From positions 62,001-126,000 of the forward strand of contig JAAOXG010000001.1 in assembly GCA_013036995.1 (NCBI GenBank): a DNA stretch of 64,000 nt, given 5' to 3'. Shown one piece after another: positions 52,308 through 60,098 of this stretch. This DNA is from Lacrimispora defluvii (GTDB taxonomy: Bacteria; Bacillota; Clostridia; Lachnospirales; Lachnospiraceae). The notes under the pieces are model-generated. The model saw only the letters and a program-made list of their open reading frames with translations. It was not told where the DNA came from and did not search any database. Positions within the stretch are counted from its first letter, which is position 1; each line of letters opens with the position of its first letter. A program made the translations under genes and the position numbers.

Positions 52308-53270
52308 ATGAAATGGAAGAAATTTACTCTTACTACAACAACGGAGGCTGTTGATTTAGTCAGCAGCATGTTTGATGAAATTGGAATTGAAGGAATCGAA
52401 ATCGAAGACAATATTCCTCTTACAGAAGCAGAAACAAAAGGGATGTTCATTGACATTCTTCCGGAACTGCCCCCGGATGAGGGAGTGGCGAGAGTCAGCT
52501 TTTACTTAGATCCGGACTCTGATACCAATATAGAAGAGATGTTAATAAAGGTGGAAGAGGGACTTGACGAGCTTTCCATGTTTACGGACCTGGGAGCCCG
52601 TACTATTGAAACCAGTGAGACTGAGGACAAAGACTGGATTAACAACTGGAAACAGTATTTTAAACCATTTACTGTTGACGATATTTTAATTAAACCTACC
52701 TGGGAGGAGATCCCGGAAGAGCATAAGGAAAAACTACTGATCGAAATTGATCCAGGTACTGCCTTTGGAACAGGACAGCACGAGACCACACAGCTTTGCA
52801 TCCGCCAGTTAAAAAAATATGTAAAACCGGGTGACCTTGTTCTTGATGTGGGTACTGGTAGCGGGATTCTTGGAATTACAGCACTTAAGCTTGGGGCAGG
52901 GGAAGTATTTGGAACAGACTTAGATGAAAATGCCATTACTGCCGTTATGGAAAATATGGAATCCAACCACATAGATCCAGAGAAATTTAAGGTTTTAAAA
53001 GGCAATATCATCGATGACAAAGAAGTAAAAGAAGCTGCAGGCTTTGAAAAATATGATGTAGTTGTGGCCAACATTCTTGCTGATGTCATTATCCCTTTAC
53101 AGAAGGAAATTCCGGTTCATATGAAGAAAGGAACTGTATTTATTACTTCCGGTATCATTAATATGAAGGAAGAAGCTGTAAAGCAGGCATTTGCTGCCAA
53201 TGATGCCTTTGAACTGGTGGAGATTACCTACCAGGGAGAATGGGTTTCTGTGACAGTCAGAAAGAAATAG
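52308..53270 (+). CDS. prmA: ribosomal protein L11 methyltransferase
   Basis: A 320-residue SAM-dependent enzyme that trimethylates ribosomal protein L11. The N-terminal substrate-recognition domain (KWKKFTLTTTTEAVDLVSSM) is followed by the Rossmann methyltransferase domain from about residue 150, with IDPGTAFGTGQHETTQLCIR, LVLDVGTGSGILGITALKLG and VVANILADVIIPL, the canonical PrmA motifs. It is followed by rsmE, the conserved prmA-rsmE pair. The last bases of the gene run into the repeated leader that precedes rsmE. Confidence 0.95.
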   Translation: MKWKKFTLTTTTEAVDLVSSMFDEIGIEGIEIEDNIPLTEAETKGMFIDILPELPPDEGVARVSFYLDPDSDTNIEEMLIKVEEGLDELSMFTDLGARTIETSETEDKDWINNWKQYFKPFTVDDILIKPTWEEIPEEHKEKLLIEIDPGTAFGTGQHETTQLCIRQLKKYVKPGDLVLDVGTGSGILGITALKLGAGEVFGTDLDENAITAVMENMESNHIDPEKFKVLKGNIIDDKEVKEAAGFEKYDVVVANILADVIIPLQKEIPVHMKKGTVFITSGIINMKEEAVKQAFAANDAFELVEITYQGEWVSVTVRKK

Positions 53271-53276
53271 GAGCAC

Positions 53277-53320
53277 GGACATACCTTTATGTCCAAAAAG
53301 CATGGACAGGAAAGAGGAAA
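53277..53320 (+). repeat. single copy of the 51-52 bp leader repeat, in front of rsmE
   Basis: The stretch contains the palindrome GGACATACCTTTATGTCC, then AAAAAGCAT and GGACAGGAAAGAGG, the same order as in the array at 58692-58878. TATGTCC can pair with the upstream GGACATA, or its GTCC with the downstream GGAC, so the two hairpins exclude each other. The GGAAAGAGG forms the rsmE ribosome binding site. An ATG at 53302 within the unit is in frame with rsmE. Confidence 0.8.
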
Positions 53321-53322
53321 CA

Positions 53323-54063
53323 ATGTATCATTTTTTTGTGCAGCAGGATCAGATCGGGGAGACCACGGTCCGGATTGCCGGAACGGATGTAAACCATATA
53401 AAAAATGTTCTTCGCATGGGACCTGGAGAAGAAATTTTGATTAGCAATGGAGTGGATAAGGATTATTTGTGTGAAATTCTGTCCATTTCTTCTGATGAGG
53501 TTATGGCAAAGATATTAGAGATCCGGGAAGGCGGTACGGAGCTGCCTGTGGAGATTTATTTATTTCAGGGACTTCCCAAAAGCGACAAGATGGAACTGAT
53601 CATACAAAAGGCAGTTGAACTTGGAGCGTTTAAGATCATTCCAGTTGAAACGAAGCGCGCTGTGGTGAAGCTCGATAAAAAGAAAGAGGAGTCAAAAATT
53701 AAACGCTGGGCGGCTGTTTCTGAAAGTGCGGCCAAGCAGTCCAAACGGCTTTTGATTCCGGAAGTGACCGGTGTGAAGACTCTTCGGGAAGCCTTTGAAT
53801 ATGCAAAGGAATTTGACATTCTTTTGCTTCCTTTTGAACATGCCGAAGGAATGATTCATACAAGAGATATTGTTTCCCGCATAAAACCGGGAATGAAAGT
53901 TGGAATCTTTATCGGACCGGAAGGCGGCTTTGAAGACGGAGAAGTGGAACTTGGAGAATCATACGGCGCACATACAATTACACTGGGAAAACGTATTTTA
54001 CGCACGGAAACAGCGGGACTTTTCGTTCTTTCCGTACTTGGGTTCCAGTTGGAAAGCGTTTAG
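53323..54063 (+). CDS. rsmE: 16S rRNA m3U1498 methyltransferase
   Basis: A 246-residue SPOUT-fold methyltransferase that modifies U1498 in the 30S decoding region. ATG 53323 is preferred because family members begin MYHFFV; the ATG at 53302 lies in the repeated leader and would add MDRKEET. Motifs include the N-terminal PUA-like part (HIKNVLRMGPGEEILISNG), YLFQGLPKSDKMELIIQKAV, the conserved SESAAKQSKRLLIP and the SPOUT knot FIGPEGGFEDGE and LGKRILRTETAG. It follows prmA in the usual operon. Confidence 0.95.
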   Translation: MYHFFVQQDQIGETTVRIAGTDVNHIKNVLRMGPGEEILISNGVDKDYLCEILSISSDEVMAKILEIREGGTELPVEIYLFQGLPKSDKMELIIQKAVELGAFKIIPVETKRAVVKLDKKKEESKIKRWAAVSESAAKQSKRLLIPEVTGVKTLREAFEYAKEFDILLLPFEHAEGMIHTRDIVSRIKPGMKVGIFIGPEGGFEDGEVELGESYGAHTITLGKRILRTETAGLFVLSVLGFQLESV

Positions 54064-54076
54064 GGAGATGACATAA

Positions 54077-55231
54077 ATGGAAGCATATTTTGATAATTCG
54101 GCAACGACCAAAGTTCTGGAGCCGGTAAAAGAGATTGTAATAAAAACAATGATGGAGGATTATGGAAATCCATCAGCCAGGCATAAAAAAGGACTGGATG
54201 CGGAACGGTATATCAAAGAAGCTGCCGAAACCATAGCAGGTACCTTAAAGGTGGCTGCAAAGGAAATCGTATTTACATCCGGCGGTTCTGAGTCCAACAA
54301 TATGGCTATCATTGAGACCGCCATGGCCAATAAACGGGCGGGAAACCATATTATCAGTACTGGAATTGAACATGCTTCCGTATACAATCCTCTTGCCTAT
54401 CTGGAAGAGCAGGGATTTCGGGTGACCTATCTTTCCGTTGACGGACAGGGTCATATTAACCTGGAAGAATTGGAGGAAGCAATCTGTCCTGAGACAATTC
54501 TGGTTTCCATCATGTATGTAAACAATGAAATCGGCGCCATTGAACCAGTGGAAGCTATTTCTAAAATTATTAAAAAGAAAAATCCAAACATTTTATTTCA
54601 TGTAGATGCCATACAGGCTTATGGAAAGCTTTTGATCCGGCCAAAGAGCCAGGGAATTGACCTGCTCTCAGTAAGCGCTCACAAAATACATGGCCCAAAA
54701 GGGGTCGGTTTTCTTTACATCGACAAGCGGGTTAAAATAAGACCCATGATTTATGGCGGAGGCCAGCAAAGAGGCATGCGCTCCGGTACGGAAAATGTTC
54801 CGGGTGTTGCGGGCCTGTCTGCAGCCGCAAACTTTATGTACACCAATCACAGAGAAAAAATCCGTGCAATTACAGAGCTTAAGGATTATTTAATTGACAG
54901 ACTGTCAGAAATAGACGGGGTAACCATAAACAGCTTAAAAGGAGAATTGTCGGCACCGCAGATTGTAAGTGCCAGTTTTTCCGGAATCCGCAGTGAAGTA
55001 CTCCTTCACGCACTGGAGGAGAAAGAAATCTATGTATCTTCTGGTTCAGCCTGTTCCTCCAATCATCCGGCTGTCAGCGGAACCTTAAAAGGAATTGGTA
55101 TAAAACCGGAACTTTTGGATTCCACCTTAAGATTCAGTTTCGGAGTTTTTAACACAAGGGAAGAAGTGGACTACTGCATTCAAACTTTAAAGGAACTGCT
55201 GCCTGTACTCAGGCGGTACCAGAGAGGCTAG
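54077..55231 (+). CDS. cysteine desulfurase (NifS/IscS family)
   Basis: A 384-residue PLP enzyme that releases sulfur from cysteine as a persulfide. The PLP lysine is in SVSAHKIHGPKGVGFLY near residue 207 and the persulfide cysteine in SSGSACSSNHP near residue 325. AYFDNSATTKVLEPV at the start is the family opening. The gene is followed 26 bp later by thiI, so sulfur is probably handed to ThiI for tRNA 4-thiouridine and possibly thiamine synthesis, as for the B. subtilis NifZ-ThiI pair. That pairing is established knowledge; the specificity here is inferred. Confidence 0.93.
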   Translation: MEAYFDNSATTKVLEPVKEIVIKTMMEDYGNPSARHKKGLDAERYIKEAAETIAGTLKVAAKEIVFTSGGSESNNMAIIETAMANKRAGNHIISTGIEHASVYNPLAYLEEQGFRVTYLSVDGQGHINLEELEEAICPETILVSIMYVNNEIGAIEPVEAISKIIKKKNPNILFHVDAIQAYGKLLIRPKSQGIDLLSVSAHKIHGPKGVGFLYIDKRVKIRPMIYGGGQQRGMRSGTENVPGVAGLSAAANFMYTNHREKIRAITELKDYLIDRLSEIDGVTINSLKGELSAPQIVSASFSGIRSEVLLHALEEKEIYVSSGSACSSNHPAVSGTLKGIGIKPELLDSTLRFSFGVFNTREEVDYCIQTLKELLPVLRRYQRG

Positions 55232-55257
55232 ATGGGTTTTTAAAGAAAGGACAACAG

Positions 55258-56436
55258 ATGCAATATCAATCATTTTTAATTAAATACGCAGAAATTGGTG
55301 TAAAAGGAAAAAACCGTTTCTTATTTGAGGATGCTCTTGTAGCACACATCCGCCATGCATTAAAGAGGCTGGATGGAGATTTTATCGTTTCCAAGGAATC
55401 AGGACGTATCTATGCTACTGCTCAGTCGGAATTCGACTTTGATGAAGTTGTGGAATCATTAAGCCGCATATTCGGAATCGCGGCCATCTGCCCTATGGTT
55501 CAGGTGGAGGACAATGGTTATGAGGATTTAAAACAACAGGTTTTAACTTATGTGGACCAGTATTATGACGATAAGCATTTTACATTTAAAGTCTATGCAA
55601 GAAGAGGAAACAAACGGTATCCGGTTAACTCAGAACAGATTAACAGGGATTTGGGAGAAGTAATTCTTCATACATTTCCCGATACAAAAGTTGATGTTCA
55701 TAATCCGGAAGTTATGCTTTATGTAGAAGTCAGAAATAAAATTAATATATATTCCAAAATTATTCCTGGACCGGGCGGAATGCCGGTAGGAACCAACGGT
55801 AAAGCCATGCTTTTATTATCCGGTGGAATTGATAGTCCCGTAGCCGGTTATATGATTGCAAAACGGGGAGTTAAAATTGACGCAGTCTATTTCCATGCTC
55901 CTCCCTATACCAGCGAACGGGCAAAGGAAAAGGTCATCGACCTTGCAAAGCTGGTTTCCAGGTATTCCGGACCGGTTCACCTTCATATCGTGAATTTTAC
56001 TGACATTCAGCTTTATATTTATGACAAATGTCCTCATGAGGAACTTACAATCATTATGAGACGTTATATGATGCGGATTGCTGAGCATCTGGCAGGAGAA
56101 GCAGGAGCGCAGGCATTAATCACAGGAGAAAGTATCGGACAGGTAGCTTCACAGACCATGCAGTCACTGGCAGCTACAGATGCAGCCTGTACAATTCCGG
56201 TATTCCGTCCGGTAATCGGTTTTGATAAGCAGGAGATTGTTGACGTATCAGAAAAAATCGGAACTTATGAAACTTCTGTACTTCCTTTTGAGGACTGCTG
56301 CACCATCTTTGTTGCAAAGCACCCCGTTACCAAGCCTAGCATTAAAATGATTGAGCGTTCAGAAGAAAAACTGGAAGAAAAGATTGATGAGCTGGTTGAG
56401 ACGGCCATTCGTACCGTAGAAAAAGTCTGGTGTTAA
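55258..56436 (+). CDS. thiI: tRNA 4-thiouridine synthetase ThiI
   Basis: A 392-residue tRNA sulfurtransferase that adds sulfur at U8 of tRNA. It has an N-terminal ferredoxin-like and THUMP region (residues 1-165, with HFTFKVYARRGNKRYPVNSE), then a PP-loop ATP pyrophosphatase domain with MLLLSGGIDSPVAGYMIAKR and ALITGESIGQVASQTMQSL. It ends without the C-terminal rhodanese domain of E. coli ThiI, the usual Firmicute form that relies on a cysteine desulfurase partner. The conserved cysteines in PFEDCCTIF are present. Confidence 0.95.
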   Translation: MQYQSFLIKYAEIGVKGKNRFLFEDALVAHIRHALKRLDGDFIVSKESGRIYATAQSEFDFDEVVESLSRIFGIAAICPMVQVEDNGYEDLKQQVLTYVDQYYDDKHFTFKVYARRGNKRYPVNSEQINRDLGEVILHTFPDTKVDVHNPEVMLYVEVRNKINIYSKIIPGPGGMPVGTNGKAMLLLSGGIDSPVAGYMIAKRGVKIDAVYFHAPPYTSERAKEKVIDLAKLVSRYSGPVHLHIVNFTDIQLYIYDKCPHEELTIIMRRYMMRIAEHLAGEAGAQALITGESIGQVASQTMQSLAATDAACTIPVFRPVIGFDKQEIVDVSEKIGTYETSVLPFEDCCTIFVAKHPVTKPSIKMIERSEEKLEEKIDELVETAIRTVEKVWC

Positions 56437-56441
56437 AGAAA

Positions 56442-56482
56442 AAATGGGGTCCGGCTCCTTATTAAAAGGACGGATCCCATTT
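56442..56482. terminator. bidirectional terminator between thiI and the HPr-like gene
   Basis: AAATGGGGTCCG pairs with CGGATCCCATTT (12 bp, one G-U), with an inner TCCTT/AAGGA. T runs follow on the minus strand. Confidence 0.82.
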
Positions 56483-56502
56483 CTCAATAACTCTTAATCA
56501 AG

Positions 56503-56736
56503 TTAATCTACAATATATGGAGATAAAATGTTTAAGATTTCATCGACAGCGCTTTCGGAATGAATATTTAAATCAATCGGCTTGGATAAATCCAGGCTGA
56601 AAATACCCATAATGGATTTTGCGTCGATCACATATCTACCGGAAACAAGATCAAAGTCTGTATCAAATTTTGTCAGGTCATTTACGAAAGATTTTACTTT
56701 GTCGATGGAATTTAAAGATATACGAACTGTTTTCAT
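56503..56736 (-). CDS. HPr-family protein lacking the catalytic histidine
   Basis: A 77-residue HPr-like protein. The regulatory serine region DAKSIMGIFSLDLSKP is well conserved and matches the HPr Ser46 segment. The phospho-accepting His15 environment (GLHARPA in true HPr) is replaced by DKVKSFVNDL with no histidine. The protein therefore cannot act as a sugar-PTS carrier in the usual way but could still be phosphorylated on the serine by HPr kinase and bind a regulator, as Crh does. It stands alone between thiI and mtaB, facing left. Confidence 0.85.
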   Translation of the reverse strand: MKTVRISLNSIDKVKSFVNDLTKFDTDFDLVSGRYVIDAKSIMGIFSLDLSKPIDLNIHSESAVDEILNILSPYIVD

Positions 56737-56886
56737 GTGAAAAACCTCCTTGCGTGAGCTCTTTTATTAATCAGGGAATCGCCCCCTTTTTCACTTCAAT
56801 ACTACTGATTTATTGTATAAAAGTCAATGGTAATTTTACATGAAAATACTGAAAATTTAAGCAATATTTAGATAGGAGAAAATAAA

Positions 56887-58206
56887 ATGAGAAAGGCAGC
56901 CCTGCATAACCTTGGGTGCAAGGTAAATTCATATGAAACAGAAGCGATGCAGCAGCTTTTGGAAAACGCAGGCTATGAGATTGTACCATTTGCAGAGGGA
57001 GCAGACGTTTATATTATCAACACCTGTTCTGTAACCAACATTGCTGACCGCAAATCCAGACAGATGCTTCACCGCGCCAAGAAAATGAATCCCGGTGCAG
57101 TCGTTATTGCAGCCGGATGCTATGTCCAGGCAGCAGGCGAAGAATTGAAAAAAGACGAAGCAGTCGATCTGGTGATAGGAAATAATAAGAAGACAGAGCT
57201 GGTTTCCATTCTGGAGGATTACTTTGCACAGAATAAAGTCACAGAGGAAGAAACCGTGATTGACATCAGTCATACCGCTGAATATGAGAACCTTTCCATC
57301 AGCAGGGTCGGTGATCACACCAGAGCATTTGTAAAGGTGCAGGACGGTTGCAATCAGTTCTGCAGTTACTGCATCATCCCGTACACCAGAGGACGGGTCA
57401 GAAGCAGAAAGCCCCAGGAAGTGGTGGAAGAGATCACACGGCTGGCAGCGCTGGGATATGAGGAAGCTGTTTTAACAGGAATTCATTTAAGCTCTTACGG
57501 CATGGATTTTCCTGCAGAGGAGAGAATCGGCCTGCTGGAATTAATTATAAAAGTACATGAAATACCGGAAATCAAACGAATTCGTCTGGGTTCCCTGGAA
57601 CCAAGGATTATAACCAAAGAATTTGCGGCAGCTCTTGCCGGGATGGAAAAGATATGTCCTCATTTCCATCTGTCATTACAAAGCGGCTGTGATGCCACCT
57701 TAAAGCGTATGAACCGGAGATATAACACCAAAGAATACTTAACAGGCTGTGAGCTTCTTCGCAGCGCATTTAAGAATCCTGCAATAACGACCGATATCAT
57801 AGTAGGGTTTCCTGGGGAAACCGACGCTGAATTTGAAACTACCAGAGAATATTTAAAGAAACTCCAGTTTTACGAAATGCATGTGTTTAAATATTCGGTG
57901 AGAAACGGAACCAGAGCGGCAGATATGCCGGATCAGATCCCCGAATCAGTAAAAGCAAAACGAAGCGGTGAGCTTCTGGCGCTGGAACGGGAGATGTCAC
58001 TTTCTTACCGTGAATCTCATTTGGGAAGTCAGACCGAAGTGCTGATGGAAGAGGAATATGAGGTGGATGGAAAGCGTTACGTGATTGGCCATACTAAGGA
58101 GTATATTAAAGCAGCAGTGCCTTTTGAAGAAGGAATAAAAGGCAGGATGATAAAGGGAACTTTATGGAAAATGCTGACAGATGAAATTATATTTTTAAAA
58201 TGTTAA
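56887..58206 (+). CDS. mtaB: tRNA t6A37 methylthiotransferase MtaB
   Basis: A 439-residue radical SAM enzyme that converts t6A37 to ms2t6A37 in tRNAs decoding ANN codons. It has the N-terminal UPF0004 cluster domain with NLGCKVNSYETEAM and INTCSVTNIADRKSR, the radical SAM core with CNQFCSYCIIPYTRGRVRSR near residue 155, and a C-terminal TRAM domain. The RimO/MiaB/MtaB family split is set by the N-terminal motif and the NTCSVTNIADRKSRQ string, which favours MtaB. AGATAGGAGAAAATAAA precedes the ATG. Confidence 0.93.
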   Translation: MRKAALHNLGCKVNSYETEAMQQLLENAGYEIVPFAEGADVYIINTCSVTNIADRKSRQMLHRAKKMNPGAVVIAAGCYVQAAGEELKKDEAVDLVIGNNKKTELVSILEDYFAQNKVTEEETVIDISHTAEYENLSISRVGDHTRAFVKVQDGCNQFCSYCIIPYTRGRVRSRKPQEVVEEITRLAALGYEEAVLTGIHLSSYGMDFPAEERIGLLELIIKVHEIPEIKRIRLGSLEPRIITKEFAAALAGMEKICPHFHLSLQSGCDATLKRMNRRYNTKEYLTGCELLRSAFKNPAITTDIIVGFPGETDAEFETTREYLKKLQFYEMHVFKYSVRNGTRAADMPDQIPESVKAKRSGELLALEREMSLSYRESHLGSQTEVLMEEEYEVDGKRYVIGHTKEYIKAAVPFEEGIKGRMIKGTLWKMLTDEIIFLKC

Positions 58207-58207
58207 G

Positions 58208-58228
58208 AGACAAAAATTATTTTTGTCT
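58208..58228. terminator. small hairpin after mtaB
   Basis: AGACAAAAA pairs with TTTTTGTCT around a 3-nt loop just after the mtaB stop. No T tract follows the stem, so it may be a weak terminator or simply a stem. Confidence 0.4.
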
Positions 58229-58286
58229 TGCCGAATCCATGATTATGGTTTAAAATAAAGGAGAACAGTTAAAGGACGTGAGAAAC

Positions 58287-58547
58287 ATGGGCGATATTCA
58301 TAATACACAATTTTTTAAAGCAGTCCAGGAGAATAAGCTGGACGTAAGTCAGGTACTGGAACAGGTTTATATTGCCCTCACAGAAAAAGGCTATAATCCG
58401 GTTAACCAGATTGTGGGGTATATTATGTCAGGTGACCCTACCTATATCACCAGCCATAAGAATGCCAGAAGTCTGATCATGAAAGTGGAACGGGACGAGA
58501 TTCTGGAAGAACTGATGCGGGTATATATTGATACGAAGTTAAAGTAA
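58287..58547 (+). CDS. ireB: IreB family regulatory phosphoprotein
   Basis: An 86-residue protein of the UPF0297/IreB family. ATG 58287 is preferred; a GTG at 58278 is nine bases upstream and AAAGGA precedes both. The conserved opening MGDIHNTQFF and the core VLEQVYIALTEKGYNPVNQI with VGYIMSGDPTYITSHKNARS are present. In Enterococcus IreB is phosphorylated by the Ser/Thr kinase IreK and represses cephalosporin resistance. The gene order ireB-ruvX-DUF1292 is the classic Firmicute arrangement. Confidence 0.95.
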   Translation: MGDIHNTQFFKAVQENKLDVSQVLEQVYIALTEKGYNPVNQIVGYIMSGDPTYITSHKNARSLIMKVERDEILEELMRVYIDTKLK

Positions 58548-58691
58548 TGACGCCATTTGGTGTCAGTCGGGTAGGATTCAACTCTATAAGACCTTTGCAA
58601 TGAATGCGTTACAGCTGTCAGATGAAGTGGTAAGAGGCGGAGTCTGGCAGTTTGTTTTTATCTAGTTGGCTGCGAACCAGCTTTGTTTTGT

Positions 58692-58878
58692 TGTCCAAAA
58701 AGCATGGACAGGAAAGAGGAGCGTCCTGCGGACATACCTTTATGTCCAGAAAGCATGGACAGGAAAGAGGAACGTTCTAAGGAACATACCTTTATGTCCA
58801 AAAAGCATGGACAGGAAAGAGGAACGTTCTAAGGAACATACCTTTATGTCCAAAAAGCATGGACAGGAAAGAGGAAAT
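58692..58878 (+). repeat. array of a 51-52 bp leader repeat before ruvX (3.6 copies)
   Basis: Copies begin at 58692, 58743, 58795 and 58847 with TGTCC; the first is 51 bp, the second and third 52 bp and the fourth stops at the ruvX start. Each copy holds AAGCATGGACAGGAAAGAGG and, except the last, a palindrome whose arms vary together between copy 1 (CGTCCTGCGGAC) and copies 2-3 (CGTTCTAAGGAAC). The same unit precedes rsmE at 53277. Confidence 0.88.
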
Positions 58879-59319
58879 ATGAGAATCATGGGACTTGATT
58901 ACGGTTCTAAGACTGTGGGAGTTGCAGTTTCCGACTTACTGGGTATAACTGCCCAGGGTGTGGAGACAATTACGAGAGAAGAAGAAAATAAACTGAGAAG
59001 AACCTGTGCCCGGATTGAGGAACTGATTCAGGATTTTGAGATTGAAACCATTGTTTTGGGTTATCCTAAGAATATGAATAACACGGCTGGAGACAGAGCT
59101 AAGAAGACTGAGGAATTTAAAGATATGCTGGAACGCCGGACAAAACTTCCTGTGGTTTTATGGGATGAGAGACTGACTACTGCCGCTTCTGAGAAAATTT
59201 TAATGGAGAGCGGTGTGAGACGGGAAAACCGGAAAGCAGTGATTGACAAGGTGGCAGCAGGACTGATTCTGCAGGGCTATTTAGACAGTTTAAAACGGGA
59301 GACAGGCAATGAACAGTGA
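58879..59319 (+). CDS. ruvX: Holliday junction resolvase-like RuvX/YqgF
   Basis: A 146-residue RNase H-fold nuclease. ATG 58879 gives [20 protein letters not shown], the family N-terminus with the metal-binding Asp. Further motifs are [20 protein letters not shown] and [20 protein letters not shown]. Family members process 16S rRNA ends and may resolve branched DNA. Reading further upstream in frame would translate the leader repeats, giving a low-quality extension that I reject. It overlaps the next gene by 11 nt. Confidence 0.93.
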   Translation: MRIMGLDYGSKTVGVAVSDLLGITAQGVETITREEENKLRRTCARIEELIQDFEIETIVLGYPKNMNNTAGDRAKKTEEFKDMLERRTKLPVVLWDERLTTAASEKILMESGVRRENRKAVIDKVAAGLILQGYLDSLKRETGNEQ

Positions 59320-59590
59320 AGAGAGAAAAATTACCCTGACCAATGACGAAGGGGAAGAAATTGTTTTATATGTTTTAGAAGAAACCAGAATTAATGGTAT
59401 GAATTATCTGTTGGTAACTGATTCCACAGATGAGGATGAAGAAGGAGAATGTTACATCTTAAAAGACATGTCAAAGCAGAATGAAGAAGAAGCTTTGTAT
59501 GAGTTTGTTGAGGATGATAACGAGATAGATTATTTATTTAAAATATTTTCCGAACTGCTTGACGGAGCGGATGTGGATATTGAAAAATGA
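59309..59590 (+). CDS. DUF1292 domain protein
   Basis: A 93-residue acidic protein of the YrzB family. It begins [20 protein letters not shown] and continues [27 protein letters not shown], the DUF1292 signature. Function is unknown, but the gene is a constant part of the ireB-ruvX cluster across Firmicutes. It overlaps the ruvX stop by 11 nt and precedes the fur-like gene by 25 bp. Confidence 0.92.
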   Translation: MNSEERKITLTNDEGEEIVLYVLEETRINGMNYLLVTDSTDEDEEGECYILKDMSKQNEEEALYEFVEDDNEIDYLFKIFSELLDGADVDIEK

Positions 59591-59615
59591 TGGTAAGTGG
59601 TTGAGGGACTGTTGT

Positions 59616-60080
59616 ATGGAACAGGAAGTTTTTAAAGATATGCTTCGAAAAAAAGGACTCAAGGTGACCAATCAGCGTATGCTGGTGCTGGAACTCATGG
59701 CTGAGCGTCCGGGAGAACATCTGACTGCAGAGGAGATTTATGATCTGGCCAGACAGAGCTGCCCGGAGATAGGACTTGCCACGATTTACAGGACTGTACA
59801 GGTGCTGGTGGATTTGTCAGTGATTGATAAGGTCAGCTTTGATGATGGGTTTGCCCGCTACGAACTGGGGGGCTTTAATCGTGAGTCCGGACACCACCAC
59901 CACCATGCCATTTGCAGCCGATGCCAAAAAGTATTTTCTTTTAAAGGTGACCTTTTAGATACTCTGGAACAGGCACTTCTTGATACAGAGGGGTTTATGG
60001 TAACAGATCATGAAGTGAAACTTCACGGGTACTGCAGGGAATGCCGGGAGAAAATGGAAGAAGATCAGGACGGGAAATAA
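59616..60080 (+). CDS. Fur/PerR family transcriptional regulator
   Basis: A 154-residue metalloregulator. ATG 59616 behind TTGAGGGAC is preferred over an upstream TTG at 59559. The N-terminal winged helix GLKVTNQRMLVLELMAERPG and TAEEIYDLARQSCPEIGLATIYRTVQVLVD is unmistakable. The regulatory His cluster GHHHHHAICSRCQKVF and the CRECREKM zinc site are present. Whether it acts as Fur, Zur or PerR cannot be decided from these motifs alone. It lies between DUF1292 and rnj, not beside a metal transporter. Confidence 0.9.
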   Translation: MEQEVFKDMLRKKGLKVTNQRMLVLELMAERPGEHLTAEEIYDLARQSCPEIGLATIYRTVQVLVDLSVIDKVSFDDGFARYELGGFNRESGHHHHHAICSRCQKVFSFKGDLLDTLEQALLDTEGFMVTDHEVKLHGYCRECREKMEEDQDGK

Positions 60081-60098
60081 TAAAACGGAGGTAAAAGA

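Noticed and set aside
58666-58878. Reading ruvX with a long N-terminal extension through the leader repeats
   Set aside because: The extension translates tandem repeats in different frames, matches no RuvX protein, and the family N-terminus MRIMGLDYG begins at 58879 with a good ribosome binding site.
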